A stretch of DNA of 22,050 nucleotides, from positions 1-22,050 of the forward strand of contig JAFXPL010000019.1 of the NCBI GenBank assembly GCA_017527945.1. Direction: 5' to 3'. This document shows, piece by piece, positions 6,752-14,966 of the stretch. The notes beneath the pieces were generated by a model. That model worked only from the letters and a program-made list of their open reading frames with translations, made no database searches and was not told the origin of the DNA. The stretch's first letter is position 1, and the number at the start of each line of letters is the position of its first letter. The stretch is from Bacteroidales bacterium (GTDB lineage: Bacteria; Bacteroidota; Bacteroidia; Bacteroidales; WCHB1-69). Both the position numbers and the translations under genes were made by a program.

Positions 6752-7807
6752 AACATGGTATCCGCCGTGGCGCTTGCTGCCGACGTATTTGACGAGCTTG
6801 CGCTTGCGGAGCTCGGCGATACAACGCTCGACAGTGCTCAATGAAAAGGCTGTTTTGGCGGTGATGTCTGTTGCGTTGCAGCCTGGATTCTCCTGGATGC
6901 AGGAATGAACCATGTCGAGTTTCTGCTGTGGGGGAACGACGGGCTTCCGCTTGGATTTCGACCGGGGCTTTCTCTTCGGAGCTTGTTCCCCTCCTGTTTC
7001 GGCTTTGCATCGCTGAAGTCCTTCGGCGACCTGGTCGGCGATTGAGCCGCTGTTTTTGGGATCCAACGTGAACGTGAGCGGCTTCTTCGTCCACGGCATC
7101 TTTTTCAGGAACACCTCGCTGCCGTTACACGACCAGATGTACTGATACGGAATCAAAACGGTGGGCGAAATGCGGACAAAATCTTCTTCCCCGAACAGTT
7201 GCACAAGATGTTTCATAGAGCCGAGCCGTGTAAACCAACGGTCATGCACCGTATAGATGCGGGTGAAGTTTCCGTCCTGAACACAATAGTAGATGTCGTC
7301 TTTGGGAATCATTAAGAGGTTACTCTCATTGTCTATGACATCCACCATCTGAGTGTCGCGATAGACCACCTGCACTTGGGCATCCAAGGCCTTTCGCAGT
7401 TCCTGTCGCTCCCGGAACATAAACGGGAAGAAGTTGAATGCCAAGGTACGGGCAGCCACAACTCTCCCTTGATGGGTAAACATTCTGAAGGCGCCAATTT
7501 GCTCTATAACCTCCGCATTACAATATTTCATCCATTTCCAGGCGATAACCATCTCAATCAATCCTGCCACAAAGGAAACGAAAACCACTACCACCCAATA
7601 GACAACCGGATGCTTTTTATGAAGTAGGGGGTAAAACAGGAAATAGTTGGCATATATGGTGGCCAACAACAACAGCCCCGCAAGCACTTCATTGGTGACA
7701 CTGCCCGCCCATGGACGAAGATAGGAGTTGTTGACAAAGAAGTAGAGCAGCACGGCGCAGAACAAGACGTTCAGCAAAACGATAACGATGGTTCTTCGGT
7801 GTTTCAT
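6743..7807 (-). CDS. Membrane-anchored LytTR regulator with C-terminal winged helix
   Basis: This is a predicted transcription factor of 354 residues. I start it at the ATG at 7807 (MKHRRTIVIV) because the promoter box at 7868-7875 places the transcript start inside the longer frame that opens at 7870. Three hydrophobic segments lie at about 7-25, 40-61 and 68-90. A LytTR-type DNA-binding domain spans about 165-255 (LMIPKDDIYYCVQDGNFTRI, FVRISPTVLIPYQYI). A basic linker follows (about 276-292, rich in K, R, S and P), then a winged-helix-like region (about 295-350, including NATDITAKTAFSLSTVERCI and LRKRKLVKYVG). The N-terminus may sense a membrane or envelope signal. No histidine kinase is adjacent. 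It is divergent from the giant surface gene, its likely target. Its final residues and stop come from the repeat array. Confidence 0.8.
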   Translation of the reverse strand: MKHRRTIVIVLLNVLFCAVLLYFFVNNSYLRPWAGSVTNEVLAGLLLLATIYANYFLFYPLLHKKHPVVYWVVVVFVSFVAGLIEMVIAWKWMKYCNAEVIEQIGAFRMFTHQGRVVAARTLAFNFFPFMFRERQELRKALDAQVQVVYRDTQMVDVIDNESNLLMIPKDDIYYCVQDGNFTRIYTVHDRWFTRLGSMKHLVQLFGEEDFVRISPTVLIPYQYIWSCNGSEVFLKKMPWTKKPLTFTLDPKNSGSIADQVAEGLQRCKAETGGEQAPKRKPRSKSKRKPVVPPQQKLDMVHSCIQENPGCNATDITAKTAFSLSTVERCIAELRKRKLVKYVGSKRHGGYHVNS

Positions 7808-7867
7808 AATCGGACATCCATATTTGTTTATTATTATGCTTCTTGTTTTCGGGTCTGAAAGTCGCTG

Positions 7868-7875
7868 CAAAGATA
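7868..7875 (-). promoter_or_regulatory. -7 box of the LytTR gene
   Basis: On the minus strand the sequence reads TATCTTTG, matching TAnnTTTG. It lies about 60 bases upstream of the ATG at 7807 and supports that start. A TTTG lies upstream, but at 15 rather than 19-21 bases, so activation or an alternative -33 is possible. Confidence 0.65.
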
Positions 7876-7914
7876 GTGAATTAATCCAAACAAAACCCCG
7901 GAAAACAGTCCCAT

Positions 7915-7946
7915 TCCCTCACAGAAAAGTCCTCTAAAGCCCTCAC
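7915..7946 (-). promoter_or_regulatory. Candidate operator: TGAGGG direct repeats facing the LytTR promoter
   Basis: On the minus strand GTGAGGG occurs at 7940-7946 and 7916-7922, 24 bases apart. A related AGAGGA (7930-7935) lies between them, giving a rough 12-base period. The sites lie about 40 bases upstream of the LytTR -7 box. The same word occurs as a direct repeat before the giant gene in the opposite orientation. Binding by the LytTR protein is inference. Confidence 0.4.
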
Positions 7947-7997
7947 AACAGCACAAAAATCGGACATTTATTTAACGTATTGAAAATCAGACTTTTA

Positions 7998-8009
7998 CCC
8001 CCCCCCCCC
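7998..8009 (+). repeat. Homopolymer of 12 C
   Basis: Twelve consecutive C residues lie about midway between the divergent LytTR and surface-protein promoters, about 95 bases upstream of the surface-gene -7 box. Such tracts are prone to slipped-strand length change. The exact length could be a sequencing or assembly artefact. Confidence 0.9.
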
Positions 8010-8052
8010 GAAATATTGGTTCAAAACTGGCAAATCGGTCACATTTTTACTA

Positions 8053-8080
8053 TGAGGGAACATATTTTTTGCGTGAGGGA
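8053..8080 (+). promoter_or_regulatory. Candidate operator: TGAGGGA direct repeats before the giant surface gene
   Basis: TGAGGGA occurs at 8053-8059 and 8074-8080, exactly 21 bases apart, about two helical turns. Spaced direct repeats are how LytTR dimers typically bind. The second site ends 23 bases before the -7 box, where a -33 element should be, and no TTTG is correctly placed. That layout suits activator-dependent transcription. Confidence 0.5.
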
Positions 8081-8103
8081 TATAAAAGTGTTGCGAAAGA
8101 TTG

Positions 8104-8111
8104 TATCTTTG
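8104..8111 (+). promoter_or_regulatory. -7 box of the giant surface-protein gene
   Basis: TATCTTTG matches TAnnTTTG, followed by GCA. The ATG at 8178 lies 66 bases downstream. The intervening leader is largely made of a heptamer array. Confidence 0.7.
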
Positions 8112-8118
8112 CACCCAA

Positions 8119-8160
8119 AACTTTGAACTTTGAACTTTGAAACTTGAATTCTGAAACTTA
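8119..8160 (+). repeat. Heptamer array, unit AACTTTG x3 plus three degenerate units
   Basis: Three exact AACTTTG units (8119-8139) are followed in register by AAACTTG, AATTCTG and AAACTTA, making 42 bases of 7-base periodicity. It occupies most of the predicted 5' untranslated leader of the giant gene, so changes in copy number could affect translation. Confidence 0.8.
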
Positions 8161-8177
8161 GAAAAAAACATATTATT

Positions 8178-11100
8178 ATGAAAAACCTCATTTCCTTATT
8201 CGTTATTTTAGCGACGCTGGTGGCAGGACTGACCGCGCAAACCCTCACGGTGGCCAATGACCCAAACACAGGGGTCAATGCACCTGCGGCTATCGACAAC
8301 ATCTCCGTCACATTCGACGCAACGACTTGCGAATTGCCAGAACAGTTGACCGCCCATCCGCAAGACACTACCGTCACGCTTTCTTGGTCATCCGGAAGTA
8401 TTGGTATCCCATCCTCTTACACTGTAGCTTACAAAATGTTAAGCGACTCTATGTTAAGCGACTCTGTCTTTACGGAACTGACCACCCAGGACACTTTCCT
8501 CACGATTCAAGGACTCACTCCGGCAACCGATTATCAATGGAAAATAATGACCATTTGCGACAACGACTCCCAAAGCATTTGGAGTCCGCTAAACACTTTC
8601 AGAACTTTAAACGAGTTGCCCGCGTTTCCTTATATATGTGATTTTGAAGACATTGTAGAAAACAGCAATTGGCAGTTTGTCGGAGACAACTATGTTAACC
8701 ATTGGATTATTGGCTCTGACACCTATCAAGATGGCACATCTTCGCTCTATGTTTCCAATGATTCAATAGGTAACAACACTTATTCACGCTATTCTGCATC
8801 GTCGGTTTGGGCTTATCGGGACATCAAGCTGCCTGAAGGATTCGAACACTACCAAATATCTTTTGCATTTAAGGGTATAGGACATCCTAATCACGATTTC
8901 ATGCAGTTTTACATAGGTCCTCCGACCATGCCTCAGGGAGGAAGCACGCCTGTTGGTGCTACGTCAATAGGCAACAAGTTCGCGAATTGCGACTCTTGGT
9001 GCAGATTCTGCTATGATCTTGACAGTTCCTACGCAGGCATCCAACGTCTCTATGTTAAATGGAAAAATATCAAATCATTAGGGTCAGGAGCAACGTACTA
9101 CTTCACACAGGAGACCAATCCTCCTGCTGCCATAGACAATCTCTCGATTGTGGGATCTCATTGTTCCTTACCTCAAAATATAACCTCATCAATGGTCAGC
9201 GGCTATGCCCAAACTTTGTCTTGGACTGGTGATGCCACCTCCTACATCGTAGCCTATCGTCCTCAAAACGTTCAGGAATACCAAGAAATCACGGTTACTG
9301 ACACTTTTTGCACCCTTAACACCCTCACTCCCTTTACCAAGTACGTATGGAAAGTGAAAAGCTCATGCGGTGAAGATGGACAAAGCGAGTGGAGCTCAGA
9401 GCAGACATTTGAAACTCCCATACAAACGCCCTATTTCTGCGACTTTGAAGACGCACAAGAAAATGCAGCATGGGGATTCCAAACCAGCATCTACTCCCTC
9501 GTTGATCTGAATTGGCATATAGGCAATTCTATCAGCGGAGCTGATGAGCATGCTCTTTATGTTAACGACAGCGATTGGCTCAACCACGTCTATTGGGCTT
9601 TCCGCGACATTTTCCTTGACCCCGCCTATAACGGCTATGACCTCTCCTTTGATTTTTATGGTTTGAGCGACTGGGAAAACAACAATTATGTTCGTGTTTT
9701 TATAGGCACCCCTACAACTCCTAGCGGAAACAGCGTCTCCGGAGCCACAGAACTCGCAACTTTATACCAAGACACCTGCATTTGGCAAACAAAGACAATG
9801 GTGATAGACTCCACCCACAAAGGGCTACAACGATTGTATTTTCAACACAAAGCATATAACAACCCTTCTTGCGCATATATAGACAATATCTCTTTGACTG
9901 GCTTCTATTGCGCCACTACTTGTTCTGATTTGACATCTGTCCCGCACGACACAGTCGCTGTTCTTTCTTGGAACGTCTCCGACTCGAACGTTTATTCTTA
10001 CACTATCGCATATAAAAAACTCACTGACAACTCTTTCTCAGAGGCTGTCGTGTTTGAGAACCCCTTCAGTTTGTCAAATTTACTACCAGAGACCACCTAT
10101 ATTTGGAAAGTCAAAGCCAATTGTAGTGCTACAGAGGAAGGGCATTGGTCTGAAGAAGGTAACTTTACTACTACGTCAAGCATCTTAAAAACACCGTATA
10201 TATGTGATTTCGAAAATGACAGCATCAATTCCCGTTGGATTTTGCAAAACGGCTCAAATGTCAACCGCTGGGAGATTGACACTGCGGCAAACAACGGAGG
10301 AACACGAGCCCTCTATATTTCCAACGACAACGGTGCCACCAACGCTTACACACTGAATTCCACCTCATATTCTTGGGCCTACACGGATATCTACTTCTAT
10401 CCAAATGCTGAAGAATACACCATCTCCTTTGATTTCAAAGGCATGGGAGAATTATATTACTCAACCATCTATGACTATGCCAAGGTGTTTATTGGCCCCC
10501 CTGTGACACCGAGCGGAAAGGCCACTCCTGATGGTGCACATCAAATTGGTGATCAGCTTTACAATATTTCGGACTGGACTACATTCTCCGAGATTATTCA
10601 GACTCCGCAAAGTGAATATCAACGAATTTACTTGCTTTGGGTGAACGATTTCTCCTCCGGCACCAACCCGCCAGCTGCCTTCGACAACATCTCCATCGTA
10701 CCGATAGCTTGCGGCATTCCACGACATCTGACCGCAAACCAAGTGTCGGAGAACGATGCGGTGCTGTCGTGGACAGCATCTTACCAAGCTGATTCCTATA
10801 CGGTGGCTTACCGCCGACAATCCGACAGCGCCTACAGTTATATGACAGCCAACAGCACTCAAGCCACGCTGACCAACCTGCAACCCAAGACCAACTATAT
10901 AGCCAAAGTCAGAGCCAACTGTGACACTTCGCAAGGCGCATGGAGCGATGAGTTCCAGTTCAGCACAACCACACTGCCCTATTTCTGCGGCTTTGAGGAA
11001 GCGGACGAGAACGCTTGCTGGATCTTGGATGACGGCATGAACAACCACAAGTGGTACATCGGCCATGCGGCGCACTGTGATGGCGACTCCGCGTTGTATG

Positions 11101-14100
11101 TCTCCAACAACAACGGCGTTTCCAACACATTCTCCAACAATGTGAACGCCCAAACTTGGGCTTATCGCGACATCTTTTTCGATCCGCAATATTCCGAATA
11201 TCTGATGGAATTCGACATTCGCTCAAACGGTTATCATGGGGCTGCATTGGACTACGTGAAAGTGCTTCTCGGACCTCCCGCCACCCCTTCGGGCAACTAT
11301 GTTCCGACTGATGCAGAGACCATCGGCAACTTCTATGAGATAACCGACTGGAGACATTTCCGCTTCGTGATCGACGGATCTCATGCGGGTATGCAACGCC
11401 TTTACTTCCTTTGGACACAGCAGGTTGCAGGAACGAACAACAATCTTCCGGGTGCCGTGGACAACATCTCCATCGTAGGTTCGCCATGCAGCATCCCGAC
11501 GGAGCTCACCGTTTCCGACCTTGCCGATGTCACAGCAGTGGTTTCCTGGAGCCCCGGCACGTGCGGCATCACCAACGACTACACCGTCGGCTATCGGATG
11601 AGCAGCGATACGGGATGGTACGAGCTTTCCACCACCGACACGTTCCTATTGCTGCAGAATTTGCAGTCCTCCACGCAATACACTTGGCGGGTGCGCAAGA
11701 GCTGCGTGCCGTCATACGCCAGCCAGTGGAGCGATACAAGCACCTTCTTCACGGAAGCCACCGAAGCGCAGCTGCCCTATTTCTGCGGCTTTGAAGAGAG
11801 TGACGAGAACCGCGACTGGCGTCTGCTGGGTGTGGGCGACAACCGCTGGTATATTGGGCAGGCCGCGCAACAAGCAGGCCAATACGCCCTTTATGTCTCC
11901 AACGATAACGGCGCGACCAACGCCTACGATGTCTATGGCTCCATGAGCAACTCCTGGGCTTATCGTGACATCTATTTCACCCCAGGATATTCTGAATACC
12001 AGATTGCCTTCGATTTCCGAGGGCTTGGGCAGAGCGGCGATGACCGCACCCGCATCTTCCTCGGACCTCCTGTCCCTGTGGAGCCCAATGCCACCTATTC
12101 CATCACTATCCCTTCCGGATTGGAGGAACTCGGCAACGGGCTGTACACGGATGCCGCATGGACCAGCCATTCGTTCACGGTCGATTCCACGCACGCGGGA
12201 CACCAGCGGCTCTACTTCCTCTGGAGCAATGGCTACTATGAGGGAACGAACCCGCCGGGTGCCGTCGATAACATCATGATTTACGGCGGTTCCTGCGCTG
12301 CACCGCACACGCTGACGGTGACCGCAACCTCCACAACCAGCATCAGCTTCAGCTTCACCCCCGCCGACACCAACGACCAAAATTGGGAGGCCGTTATTGT
12401 GGAAGAAGGGCAACCTATTGACACCACGCAGATTGTCGCGCTGACAAGTACCGCTTACACCTTCAACAATCTACACAAAGACAGGCTCTACACCATCTAT
12501 GTGCGCACCGATTGCGGGGACAGCCAGAGTGCATGGTGTTCCACTTCGCAAAGGACGGACTGCGGCACCATCACCGATATTCCTTATATGGAATCCTTTG
12601 ACACCTACGGCACCGGCTCCAACTTGGACGGCTATTCCGCATTCCCGAGATGCTGGAGCCGCCTCTACTCCTCCTATATCGTCGCACCTTATCCGTTTAT
12701 TTTCCCCAATGGATATTACAGCTCACCGGGTTCGCTCTATTTCCAACCCAGCAACGGCCACAACGTCGCCATCACGCCCGAATTTGATTCGTCTATCCCG
12801 ATGAACACTTTGCAGGCGTCGTTCAAGTTCAAAGCCAACACGACAGCCCCCAACTCCATTTTGGTGGTGGGTGTGATGACCGATCCTAACGACTTCGCCA
12901 CGTTCACGCCTGTTGACACGGTCTTCCCGAACCCTTACGCGCTGACATCTTGGATTGACAGGACCGTCAGTTTGGCTTCCTATACCGGCAACGGTCACTA
13001 CCTCGCTTTTATGCAGGAGAACTTCTCCAATCCGCTCACCCCGGTCAGCATGGACAATCTGACGGTGGAATACCTCTCCGCTTGTCCGCTGCCCACGAAT
13101 GTGACCGCTGAACCCATCACCCACGACAGCGTGTTGGTGGATTGGCAACCCGGCGGGTCGGAGACCGCTTGGCGCGTGGTGGTCGTTCCTAACGGCAATG
13201 GACCTGAGAGCGGCACACCTGTGCAGACGGGAACTCATCCGATTGTTATCGGCGGCTTGGCCGACAACACGATGTACGATGTCTTCGTGCAGTCCGATTG
13301 CGGCAGCTCGAGCAGTTCGTGGTGTACCCCCGCCACCTTCATGACAACTTGCACCCCCGTGGTGGATCTGCCCTACTCGGAGAATTTCGACGACTACCCG
13401 TGGATGAGCACCTATATTGTGAGACCCGACTGCTGGATCTTCCCCGTCACCTACGCCGAATGTCCCAGAATTGACTGGAACACCTACGGCTATTACGGCA
13501 TGGAGAGCAAAGCCCTGCTCTTCCACTCCGACACGTCAACGACTGCTACCGCGGTCACCCAGCCGTTCGGGGTGGACATCCACTCGCTGCGGGCTCAGTT
13601 CCGGCTGTCTGCTGACCACGAATATATCGCCGGATGTATGGAAGTGGGGGTGATGAGCGACCCGTACGACCTTTCGACTTTTGAATCCGTACAGGTTATT
13701 TCCATCGCCCATTTTGATACCTGGCAGGATGTCACGGTGGATTTCCGCAACACGGCGATGACGGGCACCAACCGCCATATCGCCTTCCGACAGGTGGGAT
13801 TACACTCCTCCAATATGGCCATGTGGCTTGACGATCTGATTGTCTATCAAGCAGATGATTGCGATGCACCCTCCGCTTTGACTGCCCATGACCTCACCTC
13901 CACCTCGGCTACCATCTCGTTCGAGCCCTCGCATAGTAGTGCTTCACAATGGGAATATGTGGCCTGCGCCCCGGGAGTTTCCCCCAACACCCAAACCCCG
14001 GTGGCCACCACCAACACCTCGTTTGTCGTTGACAACCTGACTCCCGGACAAACGTACCGCATATTCGTGCGGACTGTCTGTGGCTCGAACAGCCATTCGG

Positions 14101-14900
14101 GATGGTCAGAGCCGTTAGAAATTACCCCGGACTGTGGAATTATCAGCCAATTGCCCTACACGGAGAGGTTCGACACTTACGAAACAGACAGTGAAGCGGC
14201 CTTCCCCGATTGCTGGCGCCGCATTCTGACCCCTGCATCTTACTCCTACTACCCCATCGTTTCGTCCGAAGTTTCCGCCAGCGGTATCGGGTCGATGCTC
14301 TTCCTCGCCAACTCCTTCAGCGATGATTGGGCCATCACCCCGGCATTCGCCCCGAATCTCTCCTTTGATAGCATCCAGCTGGATTTCAGCTACTTCCAGG
14401 AAGCTGGTGCGGTTCCTGGTTGGGACACGATGTTCATCGGTGTGATGAGCAGTCCTTACGATGCCGCCTCCTTCGTGCCGGTCGATACCATCACCCTCCA
14501 GAGCTGGGGCGTGTGGGAACCGCATTCAGTACTCCTTGACCACCACAACGGCGACGGACGGTATGTGGCGTTCCGCTATCACTGTCCCGCCTATTTAGGC
14601 AAGGTGTTCATCGACGACGTGGTGTTCTCTGTAAGACCTGATGTCGGGGTTCCCGAGCGTGACATAGACCAACTCTTGCACCTCTACCCCAACCCCACGA
14701 CAGGCAAATGCATCGTCCGCAACGAGCAAGACCTCATCGAGCAGTTGGAGGTATATGATATGTACGGGAAACGGTTAGAGCTGCACTTTGTGCGTGATTA
14801 CCAGACGGTTATCGACCTTTCCACCCGTGCCTCCGGTGTCTATTTCGTGCGTGTGACCACCGAACAGGGCACCGTCACCAAACGGGTGGTGAAACGGTAG
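8178..14900 (+). CDS. Giant T9SS-secreted protein with repeated jelly-roll-like/FN3 modules
   Basis: This 2240-residue exported protein starts with a signal peptide (MKNLISLFVILATLVAGLTAQ) and ends with a type A sorting domain (about 2166-2240; LYPNPTTGKCIV, ASGVYFVRVTTEQGTVTKRVVKR). It should be secreted by T9SS and attached to the cell surface. Between lie eight tandem modules beginning at about residues 151, 418, 673, 934, 1200, 1469, 1732 and 1993, about 255-269 residues apart. Each starts with PYxCxFEx or PYxExFD, contains a choice-of-anchor-J/MAM-like beta domain (WAYRDI, GPP.TPSG, PGAVDNI), and all but the last are followed by a fibronectin III-like domain. Modules 1-5 and 6-8 are two subtypes. 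No catalytic domain was recognised, so adhesion is the likely role. The first 50 mature residues hold only the tail of another module. Codon and base composition shift along the gene. Confidence 0.9.
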   Translation: MKNLISLFVILATLVAGLTAQTLTVANDPNTGVNAPAAIDNISVTFDATTCELPEQLTAHPQDTTVTLSWSSGSIGIPSSYTVAYKMLSDSMLSDSVFTELTTQDTFLTIQGLTPATDYQWKIMTICDNDSQSIWSPLNTFRTLNELPAFPYICDFEDIVENSNWQFVGDNYVNHWIIGSDTYQDGTSSLYVSNDSIGNNTYSRYSASSVWAYRDIKLPEGFEHYQISFAFKGIGHPNHDFMQFYIGPPTMPQGGSTPVGATSIGNKFANCDSWCRFCYDLDSSYAGIQRLYVKWKNIKSLGSGATYYFTQETNPPAAIDNLSIVGSHCSLPQNITSSMVSGYAQTLSWTGDATSYIVAYRPQNVQEYQEITVTDTFCTLNTLTPFTKYVWKVKSSCGEDGQSEWSSEQTFETPIQTPYFCDFEDAQENAAWGFQTSIYSLVDLNWHIGNSISGADEHALYVNDSDWLNHVYWAFRDIFLDPAYNGYDLSFDFYGLSDWENNNYVRVFIGTPTTPSGNSVSGATELATLYQDTCIWQTKTMVIDSTHKGLQRLYFQHKAYNNPSCAYIDNISLTGFYCATTCSDLTSVPHDTVAVLSWNVSDSNVYSYTIAYKKLTDNSFSEAVVFENPFSLSNLLPETTYIWKVKANCSATEEGHWSEEGNFTTTSSILKTPYICDFENDSINSRWILQNGSNVNRWEIDTAANNGGTRALYISNDNGATNAYTLNSTSYSWAYTDIYFYPNAEEYTISFDFKGMGELYYSTIYDYAKVFIGPPVTPSGKATPDGAHQIGDQLYNISDWTTFSEIIQTPQSEYQRIYLLWVNDFSSGTNPPAAFDNISIVPIACGIPRHLTANQVSENDAVLSWTASYQADSYTVAYRRQSDSAYSYMTANSTQATLTNLQPKTNYIAKVRANCDTSQGAWSDEFQFSTTTLPYFCGFEEADENACWILDDGMNNHKWYIGHAAHCDGDSALYVSNNNGVSNTFSNNVNAQTWAYRDIFFDPQYSEYLMEFDIRSNGYHGAALDYVKVLLGPPATPSGNYVPTDAETIGNFYEITDWRHFRFVIDGSHAGMQRLYFLWTQQVAGTNNNLPGAVDNISIVGSPCSIPTELTVSDLADVTAVVSWSPGTCGITNDYTVGYRMSSDTGWYELSTTDTFLLLQNLQSSTQYTWRVRKSCVPSYASQWSDTSTFFTEATEAQLPYFCGFEESDENRDWRLLGVGDNRWYIGQAAQQAGQYALYVSNDNGATNAYDVYGSMSNSWAYRDIYFTPGYSEYQIAFDFRGLGQSGDDRTRIFLGPPVPVEPNATYSITIPSGLEELGNGLYTDAAWTSHSFTVDSTHAGHQRLYFLWSNGYYEGTNPPGAVDNIMIYGGSCAAPHTLTVTATSTTSISFSFTPADTNDQNWEAVIVEEGQPIDTTQIVALTSTAYTFNNLHKDRLYTIYVRTDCGDSQSAWCSTSQRTDCGTITDIPYMESFDTYGTGSNLDGYSAFPRCWSRLYSSYIVAPYPFIFPNGYYSSPGSLYFQPSNGHNVAITPEFDSSIPMNTLQASFKFKANTTAPNSILVVGVMTDPNDFATFTPVDTVFPNPYALTSWIDRTVSLASYTGNGHYLAFMQENFSNPLTPVSMDNLTVEYLSACPLPTNVTAEPITHDSVLVDWQPGGSETAWRVVVVPNGNGPESGTPVQTGTHPIVIGGLADNTMYDVFVQSDCGSSSSSWCTPATFMTTCTPVVDLPYSENFDDYPWMSTYIVRPDCWIFPVTYAECPRIDWNTYGYYGMESKALLFHSDTSTTATAVTQPFGVDIHSLRAQFRLSADHEYIAGCMEVGVMSDPYDLSTFESVQVISIAHFDTWQDVTVDFRNTAMTGTNRHIAFRQVGLHSSNMAMWLDDLIVYQADDCDAPSALTAHDLTSTSATISFEPSHSSASQWEYVACAPGVSPNTQTPVATTNTSFVVDNLTPGQTYRIFVRTVCGSNSHSGWSEPLEITPDCGIISQLPYTERFDTYETDSEAAFPDCWRRILTPASYSYYPIVSSEVSASGIGSMLFLANSFSDDWAITPAFAPNLSFDSIQLDFSYFQEAGAVPGWDTMFIGVMSSPYDAASFVPVDTITLQSWGVWEPHSVLLDHHNGDGRYVAFRYHCPAYLGKVFIDDVVFSVRPDVGVPERDIDQLLHLYPNPTTGKCIVRNEQDLIEQLEVYDMYGKRLELHFVRDYQTVIDLSTRASGVYFVRVTTEQGTVTKRVVKR
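8436..8465 (+). repeat. In-frame 15-bp tandem duplication
   Basis: The 15-mer ATGTTAAGCGACTCT occurs twice in succession, encoding MLSDS twice at residues 87-96 of the giant protein. It lies inside the first fibronectin III-like domain, in a strand-connecting stretch. The copies are identical, suggesting a recent event. Confidence 0.9.
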
Positions 14901-14913
14901 TGGGCGGATATAT
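14852..14913 (+). repeat. 62-bp repeat, copy 1 (3' end of the giant gene)
   Basis: This segment encodes the last 15 residues and stop of the T9SS protein plus 13 downstream bases. It matches 16090-16151 with 2 mismatches and no gaps. The TAG stop here is TAA in the second copy. Confidence 0.9.
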
Positions 14914-14966
14914 CATCTGTTCCAGAATTAACAGAAGCAAAACAACTTGACAATCAATATTGCAAA

